A stretch of 54,666 nt of DNA, taken from an uncultured Prevotellaceae bacterium (GTDB taxonomy: Bacteria; Bacteroidota; Bacteroidia; Bacteroidales; Bacteroidaceae). The position numbers were made by a program, and so were the translations under genes. The notes under the pieces were generated by a model. The model did not search any database. It was given only the letters and a program-made list of their open reading frames with translations, and was not told the origin of the DNA. Positions within the stretch are counted from its first letter, which is position 1; the number at the start of each line of letters is the position of its first letter. The stretch is taken from positions 1-54,666 of the forward strand of contig CACZCT010000003.1 of the NCBI GenBank assembly GCA_902779745.1, in the 5' to 3' direction. This document shows positions 1-7,733 of the stretch, one piece after another.

Positions 1-125
1 GGGTTACCGACGGTAGTGAGTTCCGACTTCTCGGACTTTTCTGTCTGTGCCTGCTGGGCGCAGGAAATCGTCATCAATGTGCAACAGGCTGCGGCGACGA
101 AGGACATTAGTTTTAGGGTATTCAT
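1..125 (-). CDS. Exported lipoprotein, N-terminal fragment (cut by window edge)
   Basis: Reading leftward from an ATG at 125-123, the frame stays open to the window edge (41 codons). It encodes a lysine-containing start, a hydrophobic stretch rich in Ala, Cys, Leu and Met, and a lipobox-like MTISC followed by polar, Glu/Lys/Ser-rich residues. This is the pattern of a Bacteroidota lipoprotein signal peptide with a flexible linker. The functional domain lies outside the window, so no function can be assigned. A plausible promoter for this direction lies at 172-201. Confidence 0.7.
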   Translation of the reverse strand, partial: MNTLKLMSFVAAACCTLMTISCAQQAQTEKSEKSELTTVGN

Positions 126-171
126 AGCTTTATCTGTTTTATTTCTATTTGCTCTTCCGGCTATTCTGCTG

Positions 172-201
172 CGAAGATAATCAAAAAATCCCAAAGTACA
201 A
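172..201 (-). promoter_or_regulatory. Bacteroidota-type promoter for the leftward lipoprotein
   Basis: On the minus strand a -7-like box TATCTTCG (172-179) is preceded, 19 bp upstream, by TTG (199-201), which is the usual spacing between the -33 and -7 elements. It points at the lipoprotein start at 125. One base differs from TAnnTTTG. Confidence 0.45.
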
Positions 202-254
202 GACATCATATATGAAAAATAGTTCCCTATGGGTGGAGTTTGCCCATTTTTTAC

Positions 255-262
255 TATCTTTG
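255..262 (+). promoter_or_regulatory. -7 promoter box for the VanW-family gene
   Basis: TATCTTTG matches the Bacteroidota -7 consensus exactly and lies 33 bp before the ATG at 296. No good TTG is seen at the expected -33 spacing, so the promoter may be weak or activated. Confidence 0.5.
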
Positions 263-295
263 CATCATTAAAAGTAACAAGTTGACACTAAACCT

Positions 296-1123
296 ATGAG
301 CCGGAAATTGTTTTGTGAGTTATGCCCCTTCACCTATCGCCTGTCGATGGAGAAAGAGATTATGAAGCGTCGTATGCAGGACCTCCTTCATCGGATACCC
401 TTTGCAACCCAACGCACAGAGGAACAACTGCCTGTCCTCGTTTATCGTCATAACTCTCTTATCCGACGCAGATTGGGTAATGTCAATATGCTACTGCAGG
501 AGAACAAAGCCACTAATCTCGCTTTGGCAGTGAAACACTTTGATGGACTGCTGATACGCCCTGGTGAGACCTTTTCTGTCTGGCAACTCATAGGACGAAC
601 CACCAAGCGGAAGGGTTACAAAGAGGGACTCACGATAGCGAAAGGACAACCATCACAAGGCATCGGAGGCGGCATGTGCCAGTTGTCTAACCTCATCCAC
701 TGGATGGTGCTGCACAGTGAACTGACGATAACTGAACATCATCATCACGATGGCTTAGACCTCTTTCCTGACTTTGGTCGTCAGATCCCTTTCGGAACAG
801 GCACCAGTATCTCCTATAACTACATAGACTATCGCTTCAAGAACAATACATCGAACACATACCAGCTCTGCCTCAAGGTGGATAATGAGTATTTGTGTGG
901 TGAGTTGCGTGCGAAGGAGCCGCAGACGCATACTTTCCATATCCATGCCGAGAATGAGTATTTCTCACGAGAGAAAGGCATCGTCTATCGTAATGGTGAG
1001 GTCTATCGTGACACCATCGACGTTACTACAGGTCAGTGTGTTGACTCTCAACTCATCCGCACCAATCATGCTAAAGTGATGTACGAGTGTCCGCCGACAA
1101 TGGAGATTCGGGAGGAAGAATAA
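296..1123 (+). CDS. VanW-family protein
   Basis: A 275-residue protein of the VanW family. The hallmark region is visible in the middle: PGETFSVW near residue 95, then GIGGGMCQLSN near residue 125, followed by a His cluster (HHHHDG). VanW is named from accessory genes of some glycopeptide-resistance clusters, but its biochemical role is not established and chromosomal homologues are common without resistance. No vanS/R/H/A/X-like gene is nearby. There is no signal peptide, so it is probably cytoplasmic. It is followed two bases later by a tiny membrane protein gene, probably in the same transcript. Confidence 0.85.
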   Translation: MSRKLFCELCPFTYRLSMEKEIMKRRMQDLLHRIPFATQRTEEQLPVLVYRHNSLIRRRLGNVNMLLQENKATNLALAVKHFDGLLIRPGETFSVWQLIGRTTKRKGYKEGLTIAKGQPSQGIGGGMCQLSNLIHWMVLHSELTITEHHHHDGLDLFPDFGRQIPFGTGTSISYNYIDYRFKNNTSNTYQLCLKVDNEYLCGELRAKEPQTHTFHIHAENEYFSREKGIVYRNGEVYRDTIDVTTGQCVDSQLIRTNHAKVMYECPPTMEIREEE

Positions 1124-1125
1124 TC

Positions 1126-1281
1126 ATGGAATTTATCCAAACGCTCTTAAAGGGAATCATTCAGGGAGTCAACCAGTTCATCACGAACGACTTGGCAAGT
1201 TATGTGCCGCTGTTTATCATTGCGGCCGTATTGCTCGTAATAGTCAAACTGAAAAAGTGGATAAGGAAGATGATTTCGTAG
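1126..1281 (+). CDS. Small single-pass membrane protein
   Basis: A 51-residue protein not recognised as a family. The ATG at 1126 is chosen because it lies two bases after the VanW stop codon and is preceded by a GGAGGAAG stretch resembling a Shine-Dalgarno site. An amphipathic N-terminal half is followed by one strongly hydrophobic segment (about residues 27-42) and a basic tail containing KLKKWIRK, which predicts the C-terminus in the cytoplasm by the positive-inside rule. Tight coupling to the VanW-family gene suggests co-expression, but no function can be given. Confidence 0.55.
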   Translation: MEFIQTLLKGIIQGVNQFITNDLASYVPLFIIAAVLLVIVKLKKWIRKMIS

Positions 1282-1324
1282 GGTGTTGCAGATGGCTTCC
1301 AGAGATACGTTTATCAGGATTTAC

Positions 1325-1355
1325 TTGCAGGATTCAAGAAAAATGAGTATGTTTG
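1325..1355 (+). promoter_or_regulatory. Promoter of the GH3 gene
   Basis: TTG at 1325-1327 and TATGTTTG at 1348-1355 are separated by 20 bp, matching the Bacteroidota -33/-7 layout. The predicted 5' leader before the ATG at 1392 would be about 30 nt. Confidence 0.55.
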
Positions 1356-1391
1356 CAAATGAAATAAGTATCAATAGAAAATGATAAAATC

Positions 1392-3719
1392 ATGAAGAGG
1401 TTTGGAAAATCAGAGACATGGTTGAGTGTGGCTATATGCGGTTTGCTTATAAGCCTGACAGGTTGTGGCGGTCAGAAATGGTCGGAACAGCAAGTGAGTT
1501 CATTTATGCTGGTAAGTCAGAAGGATGGTCCCACACTGGGTTATTCTCCGCAGTCGGGCGTGAAGATACTGACAGTGGACGGCTACGCCTTTAAGGACCT
1601 GAATCGTAATGACTCGCTCGATGCTTACGAGGACTGGCGACTGACACCTCAGGAAAGAGCAGCCGATTTGGCTTCGCAGTTGTCGATAGAGGAGATAGCA
1701 GGTTTGATGCTGTATAGCAGTCATCAGTCAGTACCGATGGGGTCTTACATGGGCTTTGGTGCTTCAACCTATGGTGGGAAATCGTATGAGGAGAGTGGGG
1801 CGAAGGCTTCCGACTTGTCTGACGACCAGAAGAAGTTCCTCCGCGACGACCATCTGCGTGCCGTCTTGGTGACAGGTGTAGAGAGTCCTGCTGTGGCTGC
1901 GGAATGGAATAATAACATGCAGGCTTTCGTGGAAGGTCTTGACCATGGTATTCCAGCGAACACCAGTTCCGACCCTCGTCATGAGGCCAAAGCCACGACA
2001 GAGTATAATGCAGGAGCAGGAGGACAGATTTCCTTGTGGCCTACATCACTGGGACTGGCTGCCACGTTCGACCCCCAGATGATGTATCGCTTCGGAGAGA
2101 TAGCTTCTGAGGAGTATCGTGCCTTGGGTATTGCTACGGCCTTGTCGCCACAGGTGGATATCGCCACCGACCCCCGCTGGTCGCGCTTCAGTGGAACTTT
2201 TGGTGAAGACCCACAGTTGTCGACAGATATGGCAAGGGCTTATTGTGATGCTTTTCAGACCACACCAGAAAACAAGGGGTGGGGCAAGAAGAGTGTCAAT
2301 GCGATGGTGAAACACTGGTATGGGTATGGTGCGCAAGAGGGTGGTCGCGACTCCCATTACGCCTCTGGTAAGTATGCGGTATATCCGGGTAATAACCTCG
2401 CCATGCATAAGCGTTCGTTTGTAGATGGTGCCTTTCATCTGGAAGGCGGTACTGAGATGGCATCGGCTGTGATGCCTATCTATAGCATCCTCTGGAACCA
2501 AGACCCCTCTGGCGAGAATGTGGGCGGCAGTTACAGCAAGTGGCTCATCCAAAAGGAACTGCGCGACGGAGCTAAGTTCGAGGGTGTCATCTGTACGGAC
2601 TGGGGCATCACACAAGACATGAAGGTGCTGGACAGTCCACGAGGTGGTAAGCCTTGGGGTATGGAAGCCTTCAACGAGGTAGAGCGTCACTATAAGATAC
2701 TGCAGGCAGGTGTAGACCAGTTTGGTGGTAATAATGCGATAGGTCCTGTCATCAAAGCCTACGAGATGTGGGTGAAGGAATATGGTGAGGAGAGCGCTCG
2801 TCAGCGTTTCGAGCAGTCGGCTCGCAGGTTGTTGCTTAACGTTTTCCGTGTGGGACTGTTTGAGAATCCTTATCTCGACCCAGCAGAGACCGTAAAGATA
2901 GTAGGTAAGCCAGACTATATGAAAGCGGGTTACGAGGCACAACTCAAGTCGATAGTGATGCTGAAGAACCATGCCAACCAAGTGCTGCCCATCAAAGACA
3001 AAAAGAAAGTATATGTGCCCAAGCGTCACTTCCCTGCTATCCCTGGTGCCTGGGGAGGAATCTCTGAGGAGAAAACAGTAGAGCCGATAGACCTCACACT
3101 CGTCAAGAAATACTTCGATGTCGTGGAACAACCCTCTGAGGCCGACTTCGCCATCTGTCTGATACAAGAACCCAGCACAGGTTTCGGTTTTACTTATGAC
3201 GATGTGAAGAAGGGTGGTAATGGTTATATGCCGTTTAGTCTGCAGTATGACGATTATACAGCCACCGATGCCAGAGCAGTGAGTGTAGCTGGTGGTGACC
3301 CCATGGAGAAGACACTTAACCGCAGTTTCAAGGGAAAGACCGTCAAGGCCTATAACCGCGATGACATGCTGTTGGTGGCAGAAACGAAAAAGGCAATGGG
3401 TGAGAAACCAGTAGTAGTCATCCTTGAGACAGGCAGACCAGTAGTATTGTCTGAGATAGAACCTTCTGCCGATGCCATACTGGTATCCTTCAACGTACAG
3501 CATCAGGCTTTGCTTGACATCATCAGTGGTAAAGTTGAGCCCTCGGCACTGTTGCCTATGCAGATGCCAGCTGATATGAAGACTGTGGAGCAACAGTTAG
3601 AGGACGTACCTCGCGATATGCGCTGCTATCAAGATGCCGACGGCAATACCTACGACTTTGCGTTCGGCTTGAACTGGCAAGGAGTCATCAAAGACGCTCG
3701 CGTGGAGAAATACAAATAA
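1392..3719 (+). CDS. Glycoside hydrolase family 3 lipoprotein (beta-glucosidase-like)
   Basis: A 775-residue secreted glycosidase. The N-terminus is a lipoprotein signal peptide with lipobox SLTGC, predicting anchoring in the outer or inner membrane. Near residue 60 there is a Ca-loop-like DLNRNDSLDAYEDW, common before the barrel of Bacteroidota GH3 enzymes. The (beta/alpha)8 domain contains KHWYGYG (Lys307-His308, substrate-binding KH motif of GH3) and VICTDWG, whose Asp403 fits the catalytic nucleophile. A C-terminal alpha/beta sandwich begins around residue 515 (SIVMLKN). GH3 enzymes remove terminal beta-linked glucose or xylose; exact specificity cannot be read here. It has its own promoter and no SusC/SusD pair nearby, so it looks like a free-standing glycosidase. 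Confidence 0.9.
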   Translation: MKRFGKSETWLSVAICGLLISLTGCGGQKWSEQQVSSFMLVSQKDGPTLGYSPQSGVKILTVDGYAFKDLNRNDSLDAYEDWRLTPQERAADLASQLSIEEIAGLMLYSSHQSVPMGSYMGFGASTYGGKSYEESGAKASDLSDDQKKFLRDDHLRAVLVTGVESPAVAAEWNNNMQAFVEGLDHGIPANTSSDPRHEAKATTEYNAGAGGQISLWPTSLGLAATFDPQMMYRFGEIASEEYRALGIATALSPQVDIATDPRWSRFSGTFGEDPQLSTDMARAYCDAFQTTPENKGWGKKSVNAMVKHWYGYGAQEGGRDSHYASGKYAVYPGNNLAMHKRSFVDGAFHLEGGTEMASAVMPIYSILWNQDPSGENVGGSYSKWLIQKELRDGAKFEGVICTDWGITQDMKVLDSPRGGKPWGMEAFNEVERHYKILQAGVDQFGGNNAIGPVIKAYEMWVKEYGEESARQRFEQSARRLLLNVFRVGLFENPYLDPAETVKIVGKPDYMKAGYEAQLKSIVMLKNHANQVLPIKDKKKVYVPKRHFPAIPGAWGGISEEKTVEPIDLTLVKKYFDVVEQPSEADFAICLIQEPSTGFGFTYDDVKKGGNGYMPFSLQYDDYTATDARAVSVAGGDPMEKTLNRSFKGKTVKAYNRDDMLLVAETKKAMGEKPVVVILETGRPVVLSEIEPSADAILVSFNVQHQALLDIISGKVEPSALLPMQMPADMKTVEQQLEDVPRDMRCYQDADGNTYDFAFGLNWQGVIKDARVEKYK

Positions 3720-3724
3720 ATTAA

Positions 3725-3776
3725 AAATTTGGTTTTCTTCTTTTATTGGTAATTTGACCTGCGGTCGAAGGTATGT
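3725..3776 (-). repeat. Partial inverted copy of the promoter-associated intergenic repeat
   Basis: Read on the minus strand, this stretch carries TCGACCGCAGGTCAAA followed by an A-rich tract and ACCAAATTT. It aligns with the distal part of the repeat upstream of the GMP synthetase gene (16361-16515) and, less closely, with that upstream of tig. Orientation is opposite to those copies and the promoter-proximal half is missing. The rest of the 239-bp gap between the GH3 and S37 genes holds only A/T-rich sequence and the next promoter. Confidence 0.5.
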
Positions 3777-3899
3777 ACAGAAGGGGACATATAAGAAGAA
3801 TGATGACTGATGTATGATGGAAGAAGGAAGAAGCTAATCATATTCATCTCCAATATATTAAAAAGATAAAAAAGTATTTTCATTATCCTACTAATTTTG

Positions 3900-3907
3900 T
3901 AATTTTG
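3900..3907 (+). promoter_or_regulatory. -7 promoter box for the S37 peptidase gene
   Basis: TAATTTTG followed by CACC matches the Bacteroidota -7 consensus, 51 bp upstream of the ATG at 3959. Upstream sequence is T-rich but has no clear TTG at -33. Confidence 0.5.
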
Positions 3908-3958
3908 CACCTGCGATTCAATTGCAGGAAAATAGTGCAAAGATAAACATATAATAAT

Positions 3959-5584
3959 ATGCGTATAAAAGATAATATGAGATGGATGGCAAGCTGCTGG
4001 ATGGTACTTGCCGTAATGGTATTATATATAGGATGCACCGATGACAACGACAAGACTGCCGAGCAGCCCATTCCCCCCACAGAGCAGCCTGAGGACGATG
4101 AGCCCGAAAAGACGGCAGCTGAAGTTTTGGCCGACATTCCAGGTGTCACCATCATCCAGAACACTCAAGATGCCAAGAAGCAGGATGTCACGTTGTTCTA
4201 TTTCGACCAGCCCATCGACCATAACGATGCCTCGGCAGGCACATTCCGTCAATATTGCGTATTGCACTATAAAGGGCGCGACTGCGTCAATGCACTCCAT
4301 ACGCAGGGCTACTCCACCAATGAGCCCGACAAGATGAGTCAACCCGACCTGTCGACCATTCTCGACGGCAACTATATTGAGATAGAGCACCGCTATTACA
4401 AGCACTCCCCTATCAACAAGGATGCCGAGAACTACGATGCCGAATACTGGAAATACAACACGGCCGCACAATCAACTGCCGACCTGCACACCATAGTGAC
4501 AGCCCTGAAGCAGAGTGGATACTTCAATGGCAAATGGGTGAGTACGGGTGTCAGCAAGAATGGTATCCTTACCGCCCTCTACGCTTATTATTATCCTAAT
4601 GAGATGGATGTCTACGTGCCTTTCTGTGCACCCTTCTGCACCGAAGCAGAGTCGCCCGGCATAGGCAAATATATCACTGAGCAATGTGGTAAGGGCACTG
4701 AGGCCCAACAGCGCATCTGGAGCGCACTTCAGCGAATGCTCACCGACGAGCAGCTGCGCACGGAGCTCACGGCATTGTACAAGAAGGACTATCCTAACAA
4801 TGCCGATATTCAGAAATATAGCACCTCAACTGCCATGTGCGCTATGCTATTGATGTTCATAAGGAACTTATTCAGTAAATTCGCCTATCAGCCCCTGGAC
4901 ACTTGGGCAGACGTGACGCCTCAGTATGTCTACAGCGCCGAGGCCTACTATCGCTTCATAAAGCTGGACAACGCAAATTTCGTAAATGACATAAAAGCAC
5001 TTCGCAATCTGTTACAATTGGAGGATAAAGAGCTGTTCATATATGATTACGAATATGACTCCTATGACGACTACGAAACCGAATACGACGATGACTGGTC
5101 TGATTTAGACGACGACGAGCAGCTTGCCAGTCGCAGAGTGCAAAAAATGTCATTCGAGCAACTTCTTGCAGACATTTATAAAGTACACGCTGCCAAGGAG
5201 TTAGGCTCTTTTTGTTATGACTGGTCGATGTTACCGGCAGATTTCCCCCCAAACCACCTGAAGTGGTTGAACGCCCAGCAGAGCATTACCTTTTACAACA
5301 AAAAATATGGTGTAGAGTATGACGGCGGCAAGCTCATGAACGACTTCTTGGCGTTTGTCAAGAACAACCGTAACACCAACAAGTGCAAGATGCTGTTCGT
5401 CTATGGTGCCAACGATCCATGGACAGGCGCTGCCATCCCAGACCCAGATGCCGACGACCCCTACGTCAAGAAGTTTGTAGTGCCTAACGGTGTCCACAGC
5501 GGCTGGCTCAACTTCCAATATCATTACAAGACGCAGGACAGGGACTATATTGTCAATACTGTCAAGCAGATGTTGCAACAATAA
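3959..5584 (+). CDS. S37-family (PS-10 type) serine peptidase lipoprotein
   Basis: A 541-residue exported protein with a lipoprotein signal (lipobox LYIGC) and a Pro/Glu/Asp-rich linker. It resembles peptidase family S37, alpha/beta-hydrolase-fold aminopeptidases related to S28: FDQPIDHND near residue 83, IEIEHRYY near residue 140, and nucleophile motif GVSKNG with Ser199. Asp486 (GANDPWTG) and His513 (GVHSGW) fit the rest of the catalytic triad. The family releases short peptides from protein N-termini. A Tyr/Asp-rich stretch at about residues 359-388 inside the cap region is unusual. An alternative start is Met7. Likely role: surface or periplasmic peptide degradation. Confidence 0.8.
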   Translation: MRIKDNMRWMASCWMVLAVMVLYIGCTDDNDKTAEQPIPPTEQPEDDEPEKTAAEVLADIPGVTIIQNTQDAKKQDVTLFYFDQPIDHNDASAGTFRQYCVLHYKGRDCVNALHTQGYSTNEPDKMSQPDLSTILDGNYIEIEHRYYKHSPINKDAENYDAEYWKYNTAAQSTADLHTIVTALKQSGYFNGKWVSTGVSKNGILTALYAYYYPNEMDVYVPFCAPFCTEAESPGIGKYITEQCGKGTEAQQRIWSALQRMLTDEQLRTELTALYKKDYPNNADIQKYSTSTAMCAMLLMFIRNLFSKFAYQPLDTWADVTPQYVYSAEAYYRFIKLDNANFVNDIKALRNLLQLEDKELFIYDYEYDSYDDYETEYDDDWSDLDDDEQLASRRVQKMSFEQLLADIYKVHAAKELGSFCYDWSMLPADFPPNHLKWLNAQQSITFYNKKYGVEYDGGKLMNDFLAFVKNNRNTNKCKMLFVYGANDPWTGAAIPDPDADDPYVKKFVVPNGVHSGWLNFQYHYKTQDRDYIVNTVKQMLQQ

Positions 5585-5585
5585 G

Positions 5586-5601
5586 GCGCGTCAGCGCGTC
5601 A
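5586..5601 (+). repeat. Two tandem 8-bp units between peptidase and Nudix genes
   Basis: GCGCGTCA occurs twice in direct tandem, filling most of the 22-bp gap between the S37 stop codon and the Nudix ATG. No function is evident. Confidence 0.6.
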
Positions 5602-5606
5602 TTTAT

Positions 5607-6113
5607 ATGGATAATTTGCAAGAGATATTTCCGATTGTTGACGAAGAGGGAAGGGTCATCGGCTCTGCCACGCGTGGCGAATGTCACAGCGGGTCGAAGA
5701 TATTGCATCCTGTTGTACACTTGCACGTGTTCAACTCCAAGGGTGACATCTATCTGCAACGCAGACCAGAATGGAAGGATATTCAGCCAGGGAAATGGGA
5801 CACAGCCGTCGGCGGACATATAGACTATGGCGAGACACCAGAAGAGGCACTGCATCGTGAGGTGCGTGAGGAACTGGGCATCACAGACTTCCAGGCAGAA
5901 TTCGTCGATAAGTATGTGTTTGAAAGCAGGCGTGAACGTGAGTTGGTATATGTCAGCCGTACCATCTATGATGGTGAGATTCGTCCGTCAACAGAGGAAC
6001 TGGATGGAGGTCGTTTCTGGACAATACAGGAGATATACGAGGCGATGGGTAAGGATGTGCTGACCCCTAATTTCGAGAGTGAGTATAAGAGGTGCTTTTC
6101 ACAAATACAATAA
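5607..6113 (+). CDS. Nudix hydrolase
   Basis: A 168-residue Nudix protein. The start at 5607 follows the S37 stop closely and gives the normal length; the frame is open further upstream but only inside the previous gene. The Nudix box reads GGHIDYGETPEEAL then HREVREELGI at about residues 72-96, matching GX5EX7REUXEEXGU with the metal-binding REVREE. Residues before it (HPVVHLHVFNSKGDIYLQRR) and the VGG/FVD features resemble the isopentenyl-diphosphate isomerase-like/YfcD subgroup. Substrate unknown. It is followed ten bases later by the dehydrogenase gene, suggesting one transcript. Confidence 0.85.
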   Translation: MDNLQEIFPIVDEEGRVIGSATRGECHSGSKILHPVVHLHVFNSKGDIYLQRRPEWKDIQPGKWDTAVGGHIDYGETPEEALHREVREELGITDFQAEFVDKYVFESRRERELVYVSRTIYDGEIRPSTEELDGGRFWTIQEIYEAMGKDVLTPNFESEYKRCFSQIQ

Positions 6114-6123
6114 TAAGGAGGAT

Positions 6124-7077
6124 ATGATAAGAATTGTTATTTTGGACGGATATACGGCTAATCCCGGTGATTTGTCGTGGAAGGAGTTAGAAGCCTTAGG
6201 GCAGGTGACAGTGTATGAGCGTACAAAGCCTGAAGAGACAGTGGCAAGGGCTGCTGAAGCTGATGTTGTGCTGACCAACAAAGTGATTATCGGCAAAGCA
6301 GAGATGGAGCAGTTGCCACACCTTAAATACATAGGAGTGCTTGCCACTGGCTATAACGTGGTGGATATCAAGGCTGCCCATGAACGTGGTATCATCGTGA
6401 CGAACGTGCCTGCCTATAGTACGGAGAGTGTGGCACAGATGGTGTTTGCCCATCTGTTGACAGTGACAAATCGCACGGAACATTACGCCATCCAGAACAG
6501 GGCAGGAAGATGGACCAGCAATCCTGACTTCAGCTATAGCGATACTGTCCTGACGGAGATAGCAGGAAAGACCATCGGTATCGTGGGACTGGGCAACATC
6601 GGAAGTCGTGTCGCACAGATAGCCCTCGCCTTCGGCATGAAGGTGAAAGCCTTTACGAGCAAGTCGGCTGAAGTGTTGCCTGAGGGTATTCAGAAGACAG
6701 ATATGCAGGAACTGTTCTCAACAGCGGATGTCATCTCCTTACATTGTCCGTTGACAGACAATACCAAGCATCTTATCAATGCAGAGACTATCGGGCTGAT
6801 GAAGAAGTCAGCCATTGTCATCAACACAGGTCGGGGACCGCTGATAGACGACCATGCTGTGGCAGATGCGTTAGAAAGCAAACGGATTACCGCCTATTGT
6901 GCCGATGTGCTCACAGAGGAGCCGCCCAAAGCCGATAATCCTTTACTCAAACAGCAGAATGCCTATATCACGCCTCATATCGCCTGGGCGACTGTTGAGG
7001 CTCGTGTCCGATTGGTTCAGATAGCCATCAAGAATGTGCGTGCATTCTTGGATGGTACACCACAGAATGTCGTATAG
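6124..7077 (+). CDS. D-2-hydroxyacid dehydrogenase (hydroxypyruvate/glycerate dehydrogenase-like)
   Basis: A 317-residue NAD-dependent D-isomer 2-hydroxyacid dehydrogenase. The ATG at 6124 is chosen because AAGGAG lies just upstream (6115-6120), an unusually clear ribosome-binding site for this genome, and because it gives the canonical N-terminus. The Rossmann motif is GLGNIG near residue 155. The family's catalytic Arg (NTGRGPLID), Glu (LTEEPP) and His (TPHIAW) are all present. Closest functional type by pattern is glycerate dehydrogenase/hydroxypyruvate reductase, which interconverts hydroxypyruvate and D-glycerate; other 2-keto acids are possible. Ends at a shared bidirectional terminator. 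Confidence 0.88.
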   Translation: MIRIVILDGYTANPGDLSWKELEALGQVTVYERTKPEETVARAAEADVVLTNKVIIGKAEMEQLPHLKYIGVLATGYNVVDIKAAHERGIIVTNVPAYSTESVAQMVFAHLLTVTNRTEHYAIQNRAGRWTSNPDFSYSDTVLTEIAGKTIGIVGLGNIGSRVAQIALAFGMKVKAFTSKSAEVLPEGIQKTDMQELFSTADVISLHCPLTDNTKHLINAETIGLMKKSAIVINTGRGPLIDDHAVADALESKRITAYCADVLTEEPPKADNPLLKQQNAYITPHIAWATVEARVRLVQIAIKNVRAFLDGTPQNVV

Positions 7078-7084
7078 AAAAAAA

Positions 7085-7112
7085 GTGACCGCAATTAACG
7101 GTCACCTTTTTT
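7085..7112. terminator. Bidirectional terminator between convergent genes
   Basis: Perfect 7-bp stem GTGACCG/CGGTCAC with a 7-nt loop, flanked by A-run on the left and T-run on the right, so it can terminate both directions. The last codons and stop of the leftward FKBP gene lie inside the hairpin. Confidence 0.85.
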
Positions 7113-7703
7113 CTTCGTCCAGAAATCTTCCAGTCGTATTTCGAAGATCAGTGTACTATAGCCAGGAACATTTCCGTTACCCGCTGTACCATATCCCATT
7201 TGATATGGAATCGTGACACGCCAGTAGTCACCACGGTGCATCTCCTGCAAAACGGAGCTTACTCCTACTACCAAATCATTCACGGCAAGTTTGCTGGGAA
7301 CAGCGGTTTCATAATCGAACGGGTCTATGTAACTCTTGTCAAACTCATAACCAGTCTTATAGGTGGTAGAAGGAAGCAAATAGCCTACATAGTGTATCAA
7401 TACGGTATCGTTTAGAAAAGGAGTCTCCATATCTGCCTCCTCATCCGATCCAAAGACCTCCACCAGCACATAATCGGTATTTGTTGTGGCAACTTTCTCT
7501 GACAGCGAGTATCTCTTGACAGTGAAATCATAGTCTTTAGCCAGATAGGCTGCCTCGAAGAATATCTCGTTCTTGTTTTTCCAGTCGGGAAATTCCTCAG
7601 GAGTATCGTCTCTCTCACTGCAGGCAGTAAAAGCAAGCAGCATTAGCACTGCTGCAATGTAAAAATTAAACAATTTAAAAATTACAGAATGATTCTTTTT
7701 CAT
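7095..7703 (-). CDS. FKBP-type peptidyl-prolyl isomerase lipoprotein
   Basis: A 202-residue lipoprotein. The signal peptide ends in the lipobox AFTAC, followed by an acidic linker. From about residue 100 there is an FKBP fold: DTVLIHYVGYL, then YEFDKSY, VVGVSSVLQEM (active-site V-x-G-x-x..L region), GDYWRVTIPYQMGYG and LIFEIRL near the C-terminus. It should assist proline isomerisation in periplasmic protein folding. It starts 30 bp after glyS and may be co-transcribed. The start codon and signal-peptide coding region fall in a 75-bp element that is also found at the start of the S41 peptidase gene at 12989. The C-terminal KKKGDR is encoded by the terminator hairpin. Confidence 0.85.
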   Translation of the reverse strand: MKKNHSVIFKLFNFYIAAVLMLLAFTACSERDDTPEEFPDWKNKNEIFFEAAYLAKDYDFTVKRYSLSEKVATTNTDYVLVEVFGSDEEADMETPFLNDTVLIHYVGYLLPSTTYKTGYEFDKSYIDPFDYETAVPSKLAVNDLVVGVSSVLQEMHRGDYWRVTIPYQMGYGTAGNGNVPGYSTLIFEIRLEDFWTKKKGDR

Positions 7704-7728
7704 TTTTACATTTTCTCATTTTTACATT
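7654..7728 (-). repeat. 75-bp start-codon/signal-peptide repeat, copy A
   Basis: Aligned by eye without gaps to copy B (12964-13038), with 68 of 75 positions identical. It begins with two AATGTAAAAATG units, the second of which supplies the FKBP start codon, and ends with AATTTTTACATTGC, which encodes FNFYIA of the signal peptide. AATGTAAAAAT and ATTTTTACATT are exact 11-nt inverted partners. Confidence 0.75.
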
Positions 7729-7733
7729 TTTCA

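Noticed and set aside
296..1123. Vancomycin resistance locus
   Set aside because: Only a VanW-family gene is present; no van ligase, dehydrogenase, dipeptidase or two-component genes.
2046..3593. A 515-codon open frame antisense to the GH3 gene
   Set aside because: It lies wholly opposite a well-supported glycosidase, has no recognisable domain, and its composition (many Leu, His, Cys, Tyr) is that of a complementary-strand shadow.
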